Source: Bacteroidales bacterium (GTDB lineage Bacteria > Bacteroidota > Bacteroidia > Bacteroidales > WCHB1-69). Taken from it: a stretch of DNA of 42,314 nucleotides. The stretch lies in contig JAGAEQ010000080.1 in the NCBI GenBank assembly GCA_017613015.1, positions 1-42,314 on the forward strand, written 5' to 3'. The translations under genes were made by a program, and so were the position numbers. This document shows, in pieces, positions 1-8,916 of the stretch. The notes under the pieces are model-generated. The model had not been told where the DNA came from, ran no database searches, and was given only the letters and a program-made list of their open reading frames with translations. Position 1 is the first letter of the stretch. The number at the start of each line of letters is the position of its first letter.

Positions 1-816
1 CAGGGAAAGCGAAGCCTTCGTTTCCGACTCAGGGACAGCCGCTTCCGTCAACCAACACCCGGTAGCCTCGTTCATCATAAAGGCAAGGGTGTCGTCCTTG
101 TGCACGCAAAGCAGTATCGGAAGACTTTTGTTCATATTCCCCACCCCATAGGTGGGGCCTATGCCTTCGATAAAGGCAAGCGGGACATGGTAGCATTCCG
201 CGATACCCGAGATACCCCCACTTCTTTTACAGAAAAGTGATTTGGCATTGAGATAGGCAAAGCGGATATGCTTCCGGCCGTTGAGGTAAAACACCGTGTC
301 CACCACCATGGGTTTTCCCATTTCCCCGTAAAGATAATCCATAGCCAGATAATAGTCCCAGGTAATCGGAACCCGAGGGAAGGGCAGCCAGAAGGTGTCC
401 CCTTGGCGGAGCGACATGTCGCAAAACAGCACCTCGGTATCCAGCCGGAAATAATAGCGGTACAGCCGCCCCAAAACAGTGTCCTCCCGGAAATAAACCT
501 CATCCGTCACGGTGTTGTATCCGCATTCCTCCATGTACCGCACGCCATGGAACTCCTTTGTTTTTTCCGGACGAAAAACCCACCAGCTTGTGTTGCAACA
601 ACCCATACTTATCGGTTTCTCCGCAGTTGGTTCCGTTTTGGGGGGCGTGTGGCATGTCACAGGGAAAACCATATGGAATTCCGTCTTGTTTTTACCGAAA
701 AAAGACTGGTAGGAGGCGCGTTCCGGCAAGGTGTCGGCGGCAGGCTGCCCCAAAAGGCAGAGCGGACAGAGCAGCAACAGCAGCATATACAAGCTTATGC
801 GGGGATTTTTTCTCAT
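1..816 (-). CDS. Secreted protein of unknown function, 3' end cut by window edge
   Basis: An open reading frame starts with ATG at 816 on the minus strand and runs without a stop to base 1, giving 272 residues with the C-terminus missing. The first 23 or so residues look like a signal peptide: MRKN, a Leu-rich core, then LLGQ. The mature part is rich in aromatic residues and Cys and has beta-strand-like stretches. An ‘IEGIGPTYG’ segment resembles a motif I associate with T9SS-exported Bacteroidota proteins, but the C-terminal sorting domain that would prove this lies outside the window. A TATATTTG -7 box at 906-913 would give a leader of about 80 bases. It is divergent from pheT. I do not recognise the family. 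That it is a real gene is fairly sure from the signal peptide, the promoter and the uninterrupted frame. Confidence 0.75.
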   Translation of the reverse strand, partial: MRKNPRISLYMLLLLLCPLCLLGQPAADTLPERASYQSFFGKNKTEFHMVFPVTCHTPPKTEPTAEKPISMGCCNTSWWVFRPEKTKEFHGVRYMEECGYNTVTDEVYFREDTVLGRLYRYYFRLDTEVLFCDMSLRQGDTFWLPFPRVPITWDYYLAMDYLYGEMGKPMVVDTVFYLNGRKHIRFAYLNAKSLFCKRSGGISGIAECYHVPLAFIEGIGPTYGVGNMNKSLPILLCVHKDDTLAFMMNEATGCWLTEAAVPESETKASLSL

Positions 817-905
817 GATATGTTATTTTTTGTGTGTGTCTGAAAAACAGTTTTGCAGCAAGAACGGGCAATGGAGGCTGCTAAGAGTATCCGTCCGGCA
901 TGCGG

Positions 906-913
906 CAAATATA
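906..913 (-). promoter_or_regulatory. -7 promoter box for the secreted protein ending at the left edge
   Basis: TATATTTG on the minus strand matches the Bacteroidota -7 consensus TAnnTTTG. It lies 90 bases upstream of the ATG at 816. No clear -33 TTTG is visible. Inferred from the motif only. Confidence 0.5.
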
Positions 914-1036
914 CAAAAAAATCTGTTATGCGCCCTTGTGGGCTAAAAAAAAAATTCACAGACGGCGACAGCGAAAAGGATGACTTTTTTTGCAACTTTT
1001 GAGCGTTTCCGTAGCCACGGGTGTTCGCATTTTGAT

Positions 1037-1044
1037 TATCTTTG
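1037..1044 (+). promoter_or_regulatory. -7 promoter box for pheT
   Basis: TATCTTTG matches TAnnTTTG and lies 63 bases before the pheT ATG. TTC, one mismatch from TTG, sits exactly 10 bases upstream of the box (see the promoter finding). Confidence 0.5.
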
Positions 1045-1106
1045 CAGTTTATCCCATAGCCGGAAGAGGCTGTGTTAATTTTTTAGAAATAAAGAAATTA
1101 GTAAAC

Positions 1107-3566
1107 ATGGAAATCTCCTATAAATGGCTGAAGCGCTACCTGCCGACAGACCTGCCGGAAGCCAAAGTGTCGGCCCTGCTGACGGACTGCGGGCTGGAAA
1201 TCGAGACGATGGAAACCTATGAGAGCATACGCGGCGGACTGGAAAACGTGTGCATCGGGAAGGTGCTGACCTGTGAAGCCCACCCCAATTCCGACCACCT
1301 GCACCTCACCACCGTGGATGTGGGCCGGGAAGAGCCCCTGCACATTGTGTGCGGCGCACCGAACGTGGCGGAAGGACAGCACGTTGTCACCGCCTGCATA
1401 GGCGCCACCCTCTACCCCTCCGACGGGGAGCCGCTGACCATCAAAAAGTCCAAAATCCGGGGCGAGGTGTCGGAAGGCATGCTCTGCGCCGCCGACGAGC
1501 TAGGCATAGGCAGCGACCACGACGGCATTCTGGTGCTGCCCGAGACTGCGGTTCCCGGCACCCCGGCCAAAACCTATTTTCAGGTGGAAACCGACACGGT
1601 GTTCGGCATAGGGCTGACCCCCAACCGCAGCGACGCCATCTGCCACATCGGCGTGGCCCGCGACCTGGCCGCCTCCATCCACTGCCATTTAGGGAAAAAA
1701 ATCCCCTTGCGTCTCCCGGACCTTTCCGCTTTCCCGGAAAACGGGCACGCCAACCCCGTATCCATTGACATTCAGGATAATGAACGCTGTCCCCGTTACT
1801 CCGGGCTTCACATCCGGAACGTGCGGGTGCAGGAATCCCCGGACTGGCTGAAAAGCCTGCTGAAAACCGTCGGCATACGCCCCATCAACAACATTGTGGA
1901 CATCACCCAGTTTGTCATGCTGGAATGCGGGCAGCCCATGCACGCTTTCGACACGGGCAAAATCAAAGGAAACCAAGTGATTATCCGCCGGGCGCGGCCA
2001 GAAGAGCCTTTCCGCACCTTGGACGGCATCGACCGCAAATTGGACGTGGAGGACCTGGTGATCTGCGACAGCAACGACCCGATGTGCTTAGCCGGCGTGA
2101 TGGGCGGCGAATGGTCGGGCATTTCTGACACCACTACCGAAGTGTTTCTGGAAAGCGCGTATTTCCAGGCGGCGGGCATACGGAAAACCGCGAAACGCCA
2201 CACCCTCAAAACCGACGCCTCCTTCCGCTACGAGCGTGGCTGCGACCCCAACATCACGGTGCAGGCGCTGAAAAGAGCCGCCCTGCTGATACGGGAACTG
2301 GCCGGAGGCGAAATCTCCGCCCTTACGGACGTATACCCGAAAACCATACAGAAAGCGCAGATAATTTTCCCGTTAAGCTATTTGAACGCCTTGGCGGGGC
2401 AAACCATAGAAAAAGAAATGGTCTGCCAGATTCTGAACGATTTGGAAATAGACATCCGCAAGGACGAAAACGGTACGCTCACCTTGGCCGTGCCCACCAA
2501 CAAAGTGGATGTCACCCGTCCGGCCGACGTGGCGGAGGAAGTGCTGCGCATCTACGGATACAACCGCATCGACCTGCCGAGCCAATTCGAATACCGGCCT
2601 TCCGTCATGGAGGAGAATCCGCTGCTTGCCGTCAAGGAAAGGATGTCGGCCTACCTGTCCGACAACGGCTTTTTCGAAATCATGAACAACTCCCTGACCC
2701 GAAGCGAGTACGCGGAGCGTTTCGATTTCATTTCCCCGGAGGAGACCGTCCATCTGATGAACCCCTTGAGCAAAGACTTGCAGGACATGCGCCAGAGCCT
2801 GCTGTTCGGCGGACTGGAAAGCATTGCCCGCAACATCAACCACGGCAACACCGACCTGCGGATGTACGAATTCGGCACAGTCTACCGCAAGGACAAGTCC
2901 AAAACCCCGCAGGACAGCGTGCTGGAGCGTTACCCCCACCACCAGCGCCTCGCCCTCTGGGCCAGCGGACAGTTGCAATCCGCCTCCTGGCAGGCGGCTG
3001 CGGAGGAAAGCGACTTCTTCTATTTGAAGAACATGGTGCTGAACAGCCTGCACAAAGCCCGTTTCCAGACCCAACGCCTAAAGGTGGAGACCGTGGAGAA
3101 CACCATGGGGCTTGCCTACGCGCTGCAATACCGTTTCCGCCAGCAGCTCCTGCTGACCATAGGCGAAGTCGATACGGAAACGCTGAAATATTTCGGCATC
3201 AAACAGCCTGTGTACTACGCCGAAATCGACTGCGACGCCCTGATGAGGAGCTTGGAGCCCGCCCCCATCCGTTTCCGGGATCTCAACCGTTTTCCGGAAG
3301 TGGACCGCGACCTCGCCCTGCTGGTGGACAAAAGCGTCACCTACGCCCAGTTGGAGAAAATCGCCTTCCAGACCGACCCGGCCGTCAAGGAAGTCAACCT
3401 TTTCGACGTGTACGAAGGGAAAAATCTGGAAGCCGGAAAGAAATCCTACGCGCTCAGCTTCCGCATCAGCAACCCGGAGCGCACCTTCACCGCAGACGAA
3501 GTGCAAGCCATCATGGACAAGCTGATACGCGCCTATGAAAAAGAGGCCAACGCCAAATTACGATAA
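1107..3566 (+). CDS. pheT: Phenylalanine--tRNA ligase, beta subunit
   Basis: This is the beta subunit of the (alpha-beta)2 enzyme that charges tRNA-Phe in the cytoplasm. The 819 residues show the full bacterial architecture: an N-terminal MEISYKWLKRYL start, the EMAP-like tRNA-binding domain (about 40-150, with HPNSDHLHL), the B3/B4 editing domain (about 210-390), the B5 domain (about 400-475), the catalytic-like core, and a C-terminal FDX-ACB anticodon-binding domain (about 725-819, with RFPEVDRDLALLV). The frame stays open upstream to 990, but ATG 1107 gives the family N-terminus and lies downstream of the -7 box, so it is taken as the start. pheS is not adjacent, which is common in this phylum. 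The next gene follows after 26 bases on the same strand. Confidence 0.97.
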   Translation: MEISYKWLKRYLPTDLPEAKVSALLTDCGLEIETMETYESIRGGLENVCIGKVLTCEAHPNSDHLHLTTVDVGREEPLHIVCGAPNVAEGQHVVTACIGATLYPSDGEPLTIKKSKIRGEVSEGMLCAADELGIGSDHDGILVLPETAVPGTPAKTYFQVETDTVFGIGLTPNRSDAICHIGVARDLAASIHCHLGKKIPLRLPDLSAFPENGHANPVSIDIQDNERCPRYSGLHIRNVRVQESPDWLKSLLKTVGIRPINNIVDITQFVMLECGQPMHAFDTGKIKGNQVIIRRARPEEPFRTLDGIDRKLDVEDLVICDSNDPMCLAGVMGGEWSGISDTTTEVFLESAYFQAAGIRKTAKRHTLKTDASFRYERGCDPNITVQALKRAALLIRELAGGEISALTDVYPKTIQKAQIIFPLSYLNALAGQTIEKEMVCQILNDLEIDIRKDENGTLTLAVPTNKVDVTRPADVAEEVLRIYGYNRIDLPSQFEYRPSVMEENPLLAVKERMSAYLSDNGFFEIMNNSLTRSEYAERFDFISPEETVHLMNPLSKDLQDMRQSLLFGGLESIARNINHGNTDLRMYEFGTVYRKDKSKTPQDSVLERYPHHQRLALWASGQLQSASWQAAAEESDFFYLKNMVLNSLHKARFQTQRLKVETVENTMGLAYALQYRFRQQLLLTIGEVDTETLKYFGIKQPVYYAEIDCDALMRSLEPAPIRFRDLNRFPEVDRDLALLVDKSVTYAQLEKIAFQTDPAVKEVNLFDVYEGKNLEAGKKSYALSFRISNPERTFTADEVQAIMDKLIRAYEKEANAKLR

Positions 3567-3592
3567 TTAAAAGAAAAAGCATAACAAACACT

Positions 3593-4546
3593 ATGATTGC
3601 ATACAAAGAAAAAAAAGAAAGCCGCGCCGGTTTCGGCGAAGGCCTGCTGGAAGCGGGAAAACGGAATGAAAACGTGGTCGCCCTCTGCGCCGACCTCACC
3701 GGTTCGGTGAAAATGAACGCTTTTGCGGAAACTTTTCCGGAACGTTTTTTCCAAGTCGGTATAGCCGAAGCCAACATGATTGGCATGGCCGCCGGCATGG
3801 CGCTGAGCGGAAAAATCCCCTTTGTGGGCTCTTTCGCCAACTTTTGCACCACCCGCGTGCTGGATCAGATTCGCATGGTGGTCGCCTATTCCAACCACAA
3901 CGTGAAAATCTGCGGTTCCCACGCAGGCATCACCACGGGAGAGGACGGCGCGACCCATCAGGTGATGGAGGACATCGGGTTTGTCAAAGGCATTCCCAAC
4001 ATGACCGTGATCAACCCCTGCGACTTCAACCAGACCAAGGCGGCCACCATCGCCATCGCCGCCTACGAAGGGCCGGTCTACCTGCGCTACGGCCGTCCGA
4101 AAGTCCCGAATTTCACGGATCCCGACCAGAAATTTGTCATCGGCAAGGCCATCACCTTGCAGGAAGGCAGCGATGTCAGCCTGTTCGCCACCGGCCATTT
4201 GGTGTACCCGGCCTTGGAGGCTGCGGAAATCCTTCGCGAGAAAGGCGTTTCCGCCGAAGTGATCAACATCCATACCATCAAACCTTTGGACACGGAAGCC
4301 ATACTGCGTTCCGTCCGTAAGACCGGATGCGCGGTCAGCTGCGAGGAGCATTCCATCATCGGCGGCTTGGGCGACAGCATTGCCCAGACCTTGGTGCGCA
4401 ACCACCTCTGCCCGCTGGAATACGTCGCCATGCAGGATGCGTTCGGACAAAGCGGCACACCGGACGAGCTGCTGCACTACTACGGTTTGGACAAGGAGCA
4501 CATTGTGGAAGCCGCCCTCAAAGCCATACAGCGCAAACAGGCCTAA
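3593..4546 (+). CDS. Transketolase, C-terminal subunit (split transketolase)
   Basis: The 317-residue protein corresponds only to the C-terminal half of a transketolase: the pyrimidine-binding domain with GIAEANMIGMAAG, whose Glu activates the thiamine diphosphate, followed by the C-terminal transketolase domain (about 190-310, with IHTIKPLDTEAI). The TPP-binding N-terminal half (GDG...N motif) is not encoded in this window. In many bacteria the two halves are separate, adjacent genes forming one enzyme of the non-oxidative pentose phosphate pathway, or of a DXP-synthase-like or sugar-specific variant. Here the gene upstream is pheT (26-base gap) and downstream is typA (25-base gap), so the partner must lie elsewhere. 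The assignment to the family is firm. The substrate is inferred. Confidence 0.9.
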   Translation: MIAYKEKKESRAGFGEGLLEAGKRNENVVALCADLTGSVKMNAFAETFPERFFQVGIAEANMIGMAAGMALSGKIPFVGSFANFCTTRVLDQIRMVVAYSNHNVKICGSHAGITTGEDGATHQVMEDIGFVKGIPNMTVINPCDFNQTKAATIAIAAYEGPVYLRYGRPKVPNFTDPDQKFVIGKAITLQEGSDVSLFATGHLVYPALEAAEILREKGVSAEVINIHTIKPLDTEAILRSVRKTGCAVSCEEHSIIGGLGDSIAQTLVRNHLCPLEYVAMQDAFGQSGTPDELLHYYGLDKEHIVEAALKAIQRKQA

Positions 4547-4571
4547 AGCCAAACAACAAAAAAACAGTTCT

Positions 4572-6398
4572 ATGCAAAACATTAAGAATGTCGCGATCAT
4601 CGCGCACGTCGACCATGGGAAAACCACCTTGGTGGACCGTATACTTTACCAGTCCAAACTTTTCCGTGACAATCAGGAAGTGCAGGATTTGATTCTGGAC
4701 AACAACGATTTGGAAAGGGAAAGGGGCATCACCATTCTGTCCAAGAATGTATCGGTACATTACAAGGGCTACAAAATCAACATTATTGACACTCCGGGCC
4801 ACAGCGATTTCGGAGGTGAGGTGGAAAGGGTGCTGAACATGGCGGACGGCGTGCTGCTGATTGTGGACGCGTTTGAAGGCCCCATGCCCCAGACCCGCTT
4901 TGTGCTGCAAAAAGCGATTGATTTGAACCTCAAGCCCATTGTGGTCATCAACAAAGTGGACAAGCCCAACTGCAACCCTGAACTCACCATGGAGGCGGTG
5001 TTTGACCTCATGTTCGCCCTGGGGGCCAGCGAGGAGCAATTGAACTTTCCCGTCGTGTACGGTTCTTCGAAACAGGGTTGGATGAGCGACGACTGGCAAA
5101 AGCCCACCGACAACATTTCCTACCTGCTGGACCAGATTATCGAGCACATACCCGAATACAAAGCTCCGGAAGGCAACACCCAGATGATCATCTCGTCCTT
5201 GGACTATTCGTCCTATGTGGGGCGCATCGCCGTCGGCAAGCTCACCCGAGGCACGCTGATTGCCGGACAGAATGTTTCTCTTGTCAAGCATGACGGAAGC
5301 ATTGCCAAGGCAAAAATCAAGGAACTGTACATTTTTGAAGGCTTAGGAAAAGAAAAAATCAAGACCGAGATTCAGGCCGGGGAAATCTGCGCCATTTTCG
5401 GCATCGAAGGGTTTGAAATCGGGGACACCATCGCCGACTTCGAGAACCCGGAAGGCTTGCCGCCCATCAAAGTGGACGAACCGACCATGAGCATGCTGTT
5501 CACCATCAACAACTCCCCGTTTTTCGGAAGGGAAGGGAAATACGTCACCTCCCGCCACCTGCATGACCGTTTGGAAAAAGAACTGGAGAAAAACCTCGCC
5601 TTACGGGTGGAGCCCACCTCCTCCCCCGACGCGCACATCGTGTACGGAAGGGGCATTCTGCACCTGTCCATCCTCATTGAGACCATGCGCCGGGAAGGCT
5701 ACGAGCTACAGGTCGGACAACCCAAGGTCATCATCAAGGAAATCGACGGCAAAAAATGCGAGCCGGTGGAAGAGCTGATTGTGCTGGTTCCGGAGGAATT
5801 CTCCAGCCGCACCATTGATTTGGTAACCAAGCGCAAAGGGGAAATCCTCTCGGTAGAGACCAAAGGAGACCGCATCTACCAATGCTTCCGCATCCCGTCC
5901 CGGGGACTGATTGGCCTGCGCAGCCAAATGCTGACCGCCACGGAAGGGGAAGCCATCATGTCGCACCGCCTGATAGATTTCGAGCCTTGGAAGGGCGACA
6001 TTCCGCTGCGGCACAACGGTTCCTTGGTGGCCATGGAAACCGGCACCGCCGTTGCCTACGCCATGGACAAGCTACAGGACAGGGGCTCTTATTTCATTGA
6101 GCCTATGGACGAAGTGTATGAAGGCCAGGTGGTCGGACAGCACATCCGCCAGGACGATCTGGTGATTAACGTGACCAAAGCCAAGAAATTGAGCAACATG
6201 CGTGCCGCTGGCTCGGACGAGAAAATCTTGCTGCCTCCGGCGGTCAAGTTCTCTTTGGAGGAATACATGGAATACATCGGAGAGGACGAGTATCTGGAAG
6301 TCACGCCGAAATCCCTGCGTCTGCGCAAAATACTGCTTAACGACTTGGACCGCAAACGCCAGGCCAAACGCCTTGAATCCCAGGCCCGGAACGCTTAG
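4572..6398 (+). CDS. typA: Translational GTPase TypA/BipA
   Basis: This is a ribosome-associated GTPase of the EF-G family involved in 50S assembly and stress adaptation. The 608 residues begin with the G1 motif AHVDHGKTT (11-19), then switch I (RERGITI), G3 DTPGHSDFGGEVER and G4 NKVDKP, followed by EF-Tu-like domain 2, EF-G-like domains III and V, and the TypA-specific C-terminal domain ending in a basic tail (LDRKRQAKRLESQARNA). The frame is open upstream into the transketolase gene. The ATG at 4572 is chosen because MQNIKNVAIIAHVDHGKT is the usual family N-terminus. The length matches the family. The stop overlaps the convergent anmK stop by four bases, and no terminator lies between the two genes. 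Confidence 0.97.
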   Translation: MQNIKNVAIIAHVDHGKTTLVDRILYQSKLFRDNQEVQDLILDNNDLERERGITILSKNVSVHYKGYKINIIDTPGHSDFGGEVERVLNMADGVLLIVDAFEGPMPQTRFVLQKAIDLNLKPIVVINKVDKPNCNPELTMEAVFDLMFALGASEEQLNFPVVYGSSKQGWMSDDWQKPTDNISYLLDQIIEHIPEYKAPEGNTQMIISSLDYSSYVGRIAVGKLTRGTLIAGQNVSLVKHDGSIAKAKIKELYIFEGLGKEKIKTEIQAGEICAIFGIEGFEIGDTIADFENPEGLPPIKVDEPTMSMLFTINNSPFFGREGKYVTSRHLHDRLEKELEKNLALRVEPTSSPDAHIVYGRGILHLSILIETMRREGYELQVGQPKVIIKEIDGKKCEPVEELIVLVPEEFSSRTIDLVTKRKGEILSVETKGDRIYQCFRIPSRGLIGLRSQMLTATEGEAIMSHRLIDFEPWKGDIPLRHNGSLVAMETGTAVAYAMDKLQDRGSYFIEPMDEVYEGQVVGQHIRQDDLVINVTKAKKLSNMRAAGSDEKILLPPAVKFSLEEYMEYIGEDEYLEVTPKSLRLRKILLNDLDRKRQAKRLESQARNA

Positions 6399-7471
6399 CG
6401 TCCAGTGCCATTCCACAAGGCGCCGCAGCTGCTGTCGCGCACTGCACCGGTCACGCTGCACAGGCAGTTGGGCCTCCCGAGAAAACGCAGCAGTCCCAAA
6501 AAGGCGAAAATCAAAGCCTCCTTGTAATCTATCACTTCCTCGGAAGGAAGCACAAACTTACAGGCTGGAGCCAAGGCTTCCAGCCTTTTCCGTAAAAAGG
6601 CGTTTTTTGCGCCGCCTCCCGTAAGCAGCACCGAGCCAATGGCATACTTCCGCAGCACCTGTGCAATTTGGAAAGCCGTGTGTTCCACCGCTGTGGCCAT
6701 TTTATCCGCAACAGAAAGCGAAGCCGCGTCCAACAAGGGAAGCAAAGCAGATTCCACCCACTCCTGCCCCAAGGACTTGGGAAAAGCCGCCGCATAATAG
6801 GGCAAGGCGTTCAGCTGCGCCAACAGCGCGGCATCCGCACGCCCCCGGGAGGCAATGCGGCCGTCCCAGTCGAAAAGTTCCCCTTCGGAAGAAGCCAAAC
6901 GATTGAAAACCTGATTAGAAGGAACAATATCAAAGGCCACGCGCCGCCCTTGGCACCGGAAAGAGATATTGCTGATACCCCCGATATTCAGGCAGGCGTC
7001 GTAATCCGAAAAAAGCCATTCGTCCCCCAGTGGCACCAAGGGGGCGCCCTGCCCGCCCAAGGCCACATCGCTTACCCGGAAATCGCTGACCACCGGCAAA
7101 CCGCACTCCGCCGCCACAGCGGCCCCGTCCCCGATTTGCAGCGTGAATCCCTTTTCCGGCTGATGGAAGACCGTATGCCCGTGCGAAGCCACCAAACAAG
7201 GCGACACGGCATGACGGCGGATAAAGTCCGCCACGCTGCACCCGAGCAAATGCCCATAATCAGCATGGGCCGACGCCAAGGCAAGGCCATCGGCCTGCGG
7301 AAGCCCCCGCAGACGCGCGGTCCATTCTTCGGAATACGGCAGGGTCTCCGCCGCCTCCAAGGCATAGTCCCAGCCTTCTCCCGAAGGGGTGAAACGGCAG
7401 CAAACGACATCCAAGCCATCCAAGGAAGTGCCTGACATCAAACCTACTACAGAATAAGCGGAAACGCTCAT
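6395..7471 (-). CDS. anmK: Anhydro-N-acetylmuramic acid kinase
   Basis: AnmK phosphorylates and opens 1,6-anhydro-MurNAc, yielding MurNAc-6-phosphate in peptidoglycan recycling. The 358-residue protein has the ASKHA-fold signature MSGTSLDG near residues 12-19, the SHGHTVFHQP segment, DFRVSDVALGGQGAPLVP, the CLNIGGISN motif and the C-terminal LTGGGAKN phosphate-binding loop. Its ATG (7471) overlaps the murF stop as ATGA, a classic arrangement for translational coupling, so a synthetic ligase and a recycling kinase of the same polymer are expressed together. The 3' end interlocks with the typA stop over four bases on the opposite strand. Length and motifs are normal. Confidence 0.95.
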   Translation of the reverse strand: MSVSAYSVVGLMSGTSLDGLDVVCCRFTPSGEGWDYALEAAETLPYSEEWTARLRGLPQADGLALASAHADYGHLLGCSVADFIRRHAVSPCLVASHGHTVFHQPEKGFTLQIGDGAAVAAECGLPVVSDFRVSDVALGGQGAPLVPLGDEWLFSDYDACLNIGGISNISFRCQGRRVAFDIVPSNQVFNRLASSEGELFDWDGRIASRGRADAALLAQLNALPYYAAAFPKSLGQEWVESALLPLLDAASLSVADKMATAVEHTAFQIAQVLRKYAIGSVLLTGGGAKNAFLRKRLEALAPACKFVLPSEEVIDYKEALIFAFLGLLRFLGRPNCLCSVTGAVRDSSCGALWNGTGR

Positions 7472-8844
7472 AAGACCTCCAACACCCTTTCCATTCTCCG
7501 GCCGCGCGAGCCTTTCACCAGCATGTATTCCGGTGACTGCTGCGCCAAACGGGCCGTCAGGGCCTGTTGCAGCAATTCCATGGACTCAAACTTCCAGGCA
7601 GCGGGAGCGTCCGTCCGGGCGAACTCGGAACCAAACAGGCAGACCTCGGTGAAACCCAAGGTTTGAATCAAGCGGACCACCTGCTGATGCGCATGCAGGC
7701 TCCCCGCCCCCAACTCTAACATATCCCCTAAAACCAGCATTTTACGCTCGGAAGGGATACGGGCGAAGTTGCGCAAGGCCTGCTCCATACTGGAGGGATT
7801 GGCGTTGTAGGCATCCAATACAATATGAATACCTTGTTTATCAATAATTTGAGAACGGCTGTTCGTCGGGCGATACTGCTCCAAAGCAGCCGTGCAATCG
7901 ACGGAAGGCACGCCGAAAAAGCGGCCCACCGCGCAGGCAGCCAAGGCGTTGGAAAAATTATACCCGCCCACCAACTGGGTCTGCACCGGCCATTCGCGCC
8001 CTTCTTCCGTCCATGTGAAGCGCAGATACAAGGCGCTTTCATCCGGACGGCCGAAGCATTGGGCCTCCTCCGATTGCCCATAGGTATACACGGAAAGCCC
8101 TTGGGAGGCCTGCCAGTCCGGTCCGAAACCGTGATCCAGATACCAAGGCGTGAGGGAAGGGATGTCCGGGATGGTGGCTAAGGCTTCCGCCTTGTTTTTC
8201 AACACGCTGTCATCCGCAGAGACGAAAAGCACTCCGCCGCGTGCGGCAACTGCCTCATACAAAGCGGTTTTGGTCCGCAGAATCTCCTCCAAGGTGCCGA
8301 AACCCTCCAAATGGGCGACCCCCACATTGGTTATCAGGCCGAAATCAGGTTCCGCAATCGCACACAAGTCCGCGATTTCCCCGGGGTGGTTGGCCCCCAT
8401 CTCCACCACGGCGATTTCCGTGTCGGGCATGACGGACAAAAGGGTCAAAGGCACACCGATATGGTTGTTCAGGTTGCCGACGGTGGCACTGACTTTGTAT
8501 TTGCGGGAAAGTACCGCGCTCACCAGCTCCTTGGTGGTGGTTTTTCCGTTGGTTCCGGTGATGCCCACCACCGGAATCTTCCATTGCATACGATGATGAT
8601 GCGCCAGTTCCTGCAAGGTTTGCAGCACACTGTCGACCAATAGGCAACGGGCATCCGTCGCATAGCGGGAATCGTCCACCACCGCGTAGGCGGCCCCTTT
8701 GGCCAAAGCCTCCGCCGCAAAGGCGTTCCCGTCAAAACGCTCGCCTTTCAAGGCGAAAAACAGCACGCCATCCCGAATCTGCCGGGTGTCGGTGCAGACT
8801 TCCGGATGCTGCAAGTACAAAGCATAGAGTTCGTTGATATTCAT
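7468..8844 (-). CDS. murF: UDP-N-acetylmuramoyl-tripeptide--D-alanyl-D-alanine ligase
   Basis: MurF adds D-Ala-D-Ala to UDP-MurNAc-tripeptide, the last cytoplasmic step of the peptidoglycan precursor. The 458 residues show the N-terminal substrate domain with TDTRQI...GVLFFALKG, the ATP-binding GTNGKTT loop (97-103), a central Mur ligase domain with EMGANHPGEI, and a C-terminal domain with LDAYNANPSSM and LGDMLELG. The start at 8844 is preferred because AAGGAGA, a clear Shine-Dalgarno, precedes it by about seven bases. An in-frame ATG at 8862 lies beside the terminator of the upstream gene. It overlaps anmK as ATGA. Its own promoter was not recognised, so it may depend on read-through past the gldJ terminator. 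Confidence 0.96.
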   Translation of the reverse strand: MNINELYALYLQHPEVCTDTRQIRDGVLFFALKGERFDGNAFAAEALAKGAAYAVVDDSRYATDARCLLVDSVLQTLQELAHHHRMQWKIPVVGITGTNGKTTTKELVSAVLSRKYKVSATVGNLNNHIGVPLTLLSVMPDTEIAVVEMGANHPGEIADLCAIAEPDFGLITNVGVAHLEGFGTLEEILRTKTALYEAVAARGGVLFVSADDSVLKNKAEALATIPDIPSLTPWYLDHGFGPDWQASQGLSVYTYGQSEEAQCFGRPDESALYLRFTWTEEGREWPVQTQLVGGYNFSNALAACAVGRFFGVPSVDCTAALEQYRPTNSRSQIIDKQGIHIVLDAYNANPSSMEQALRNFARIPSERKMLVLGDMLELGAGSLHAHQQVVRLIQTLGFTEVCLFGSEFARTDAPAAWKFESMELLQQALTARLAQQSPEYMLVKGSRGRRMERVLEVL

Positions 8845-8864
8845 AGTTCTTCTCCTTTCCATTC

Positions 8865-8893
8865 AAAAAAAGCCCCAAAAAATTGGGGCTTTT
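8865..8893 (-). terminator. Rho-independent terminator downstream of gldJ
   Basis: An eight-base-pair perfect stem (AGCCCCAA at 8871-8878, TTGGGGCT at 8883-8890) with a four-base loop is followed on the minus strand by a run of six or more T. It lies between the gldJ stop and the murF start, separating the secretion pair from the cell-wall pair. The plus-strand side also has TTTT, so it may act in both directions. Confidence 0.8.
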
Positions 8894-8916
8894 CTAACTT
8901 ATCATCCGCTATTGGC

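Noticed and set aside
268-843. 191-codon plus-strand frame at the left edge
   Set aside because: It is antisense to the minus-strand secreted protein, which has a signal peptide and a -7 box. The plus-strand product is featureless.
6661-7435. 255-codon frame antisense to anmK
   Set aside because: It is a shadow of anmK, whose motifs are complete on the other strand.
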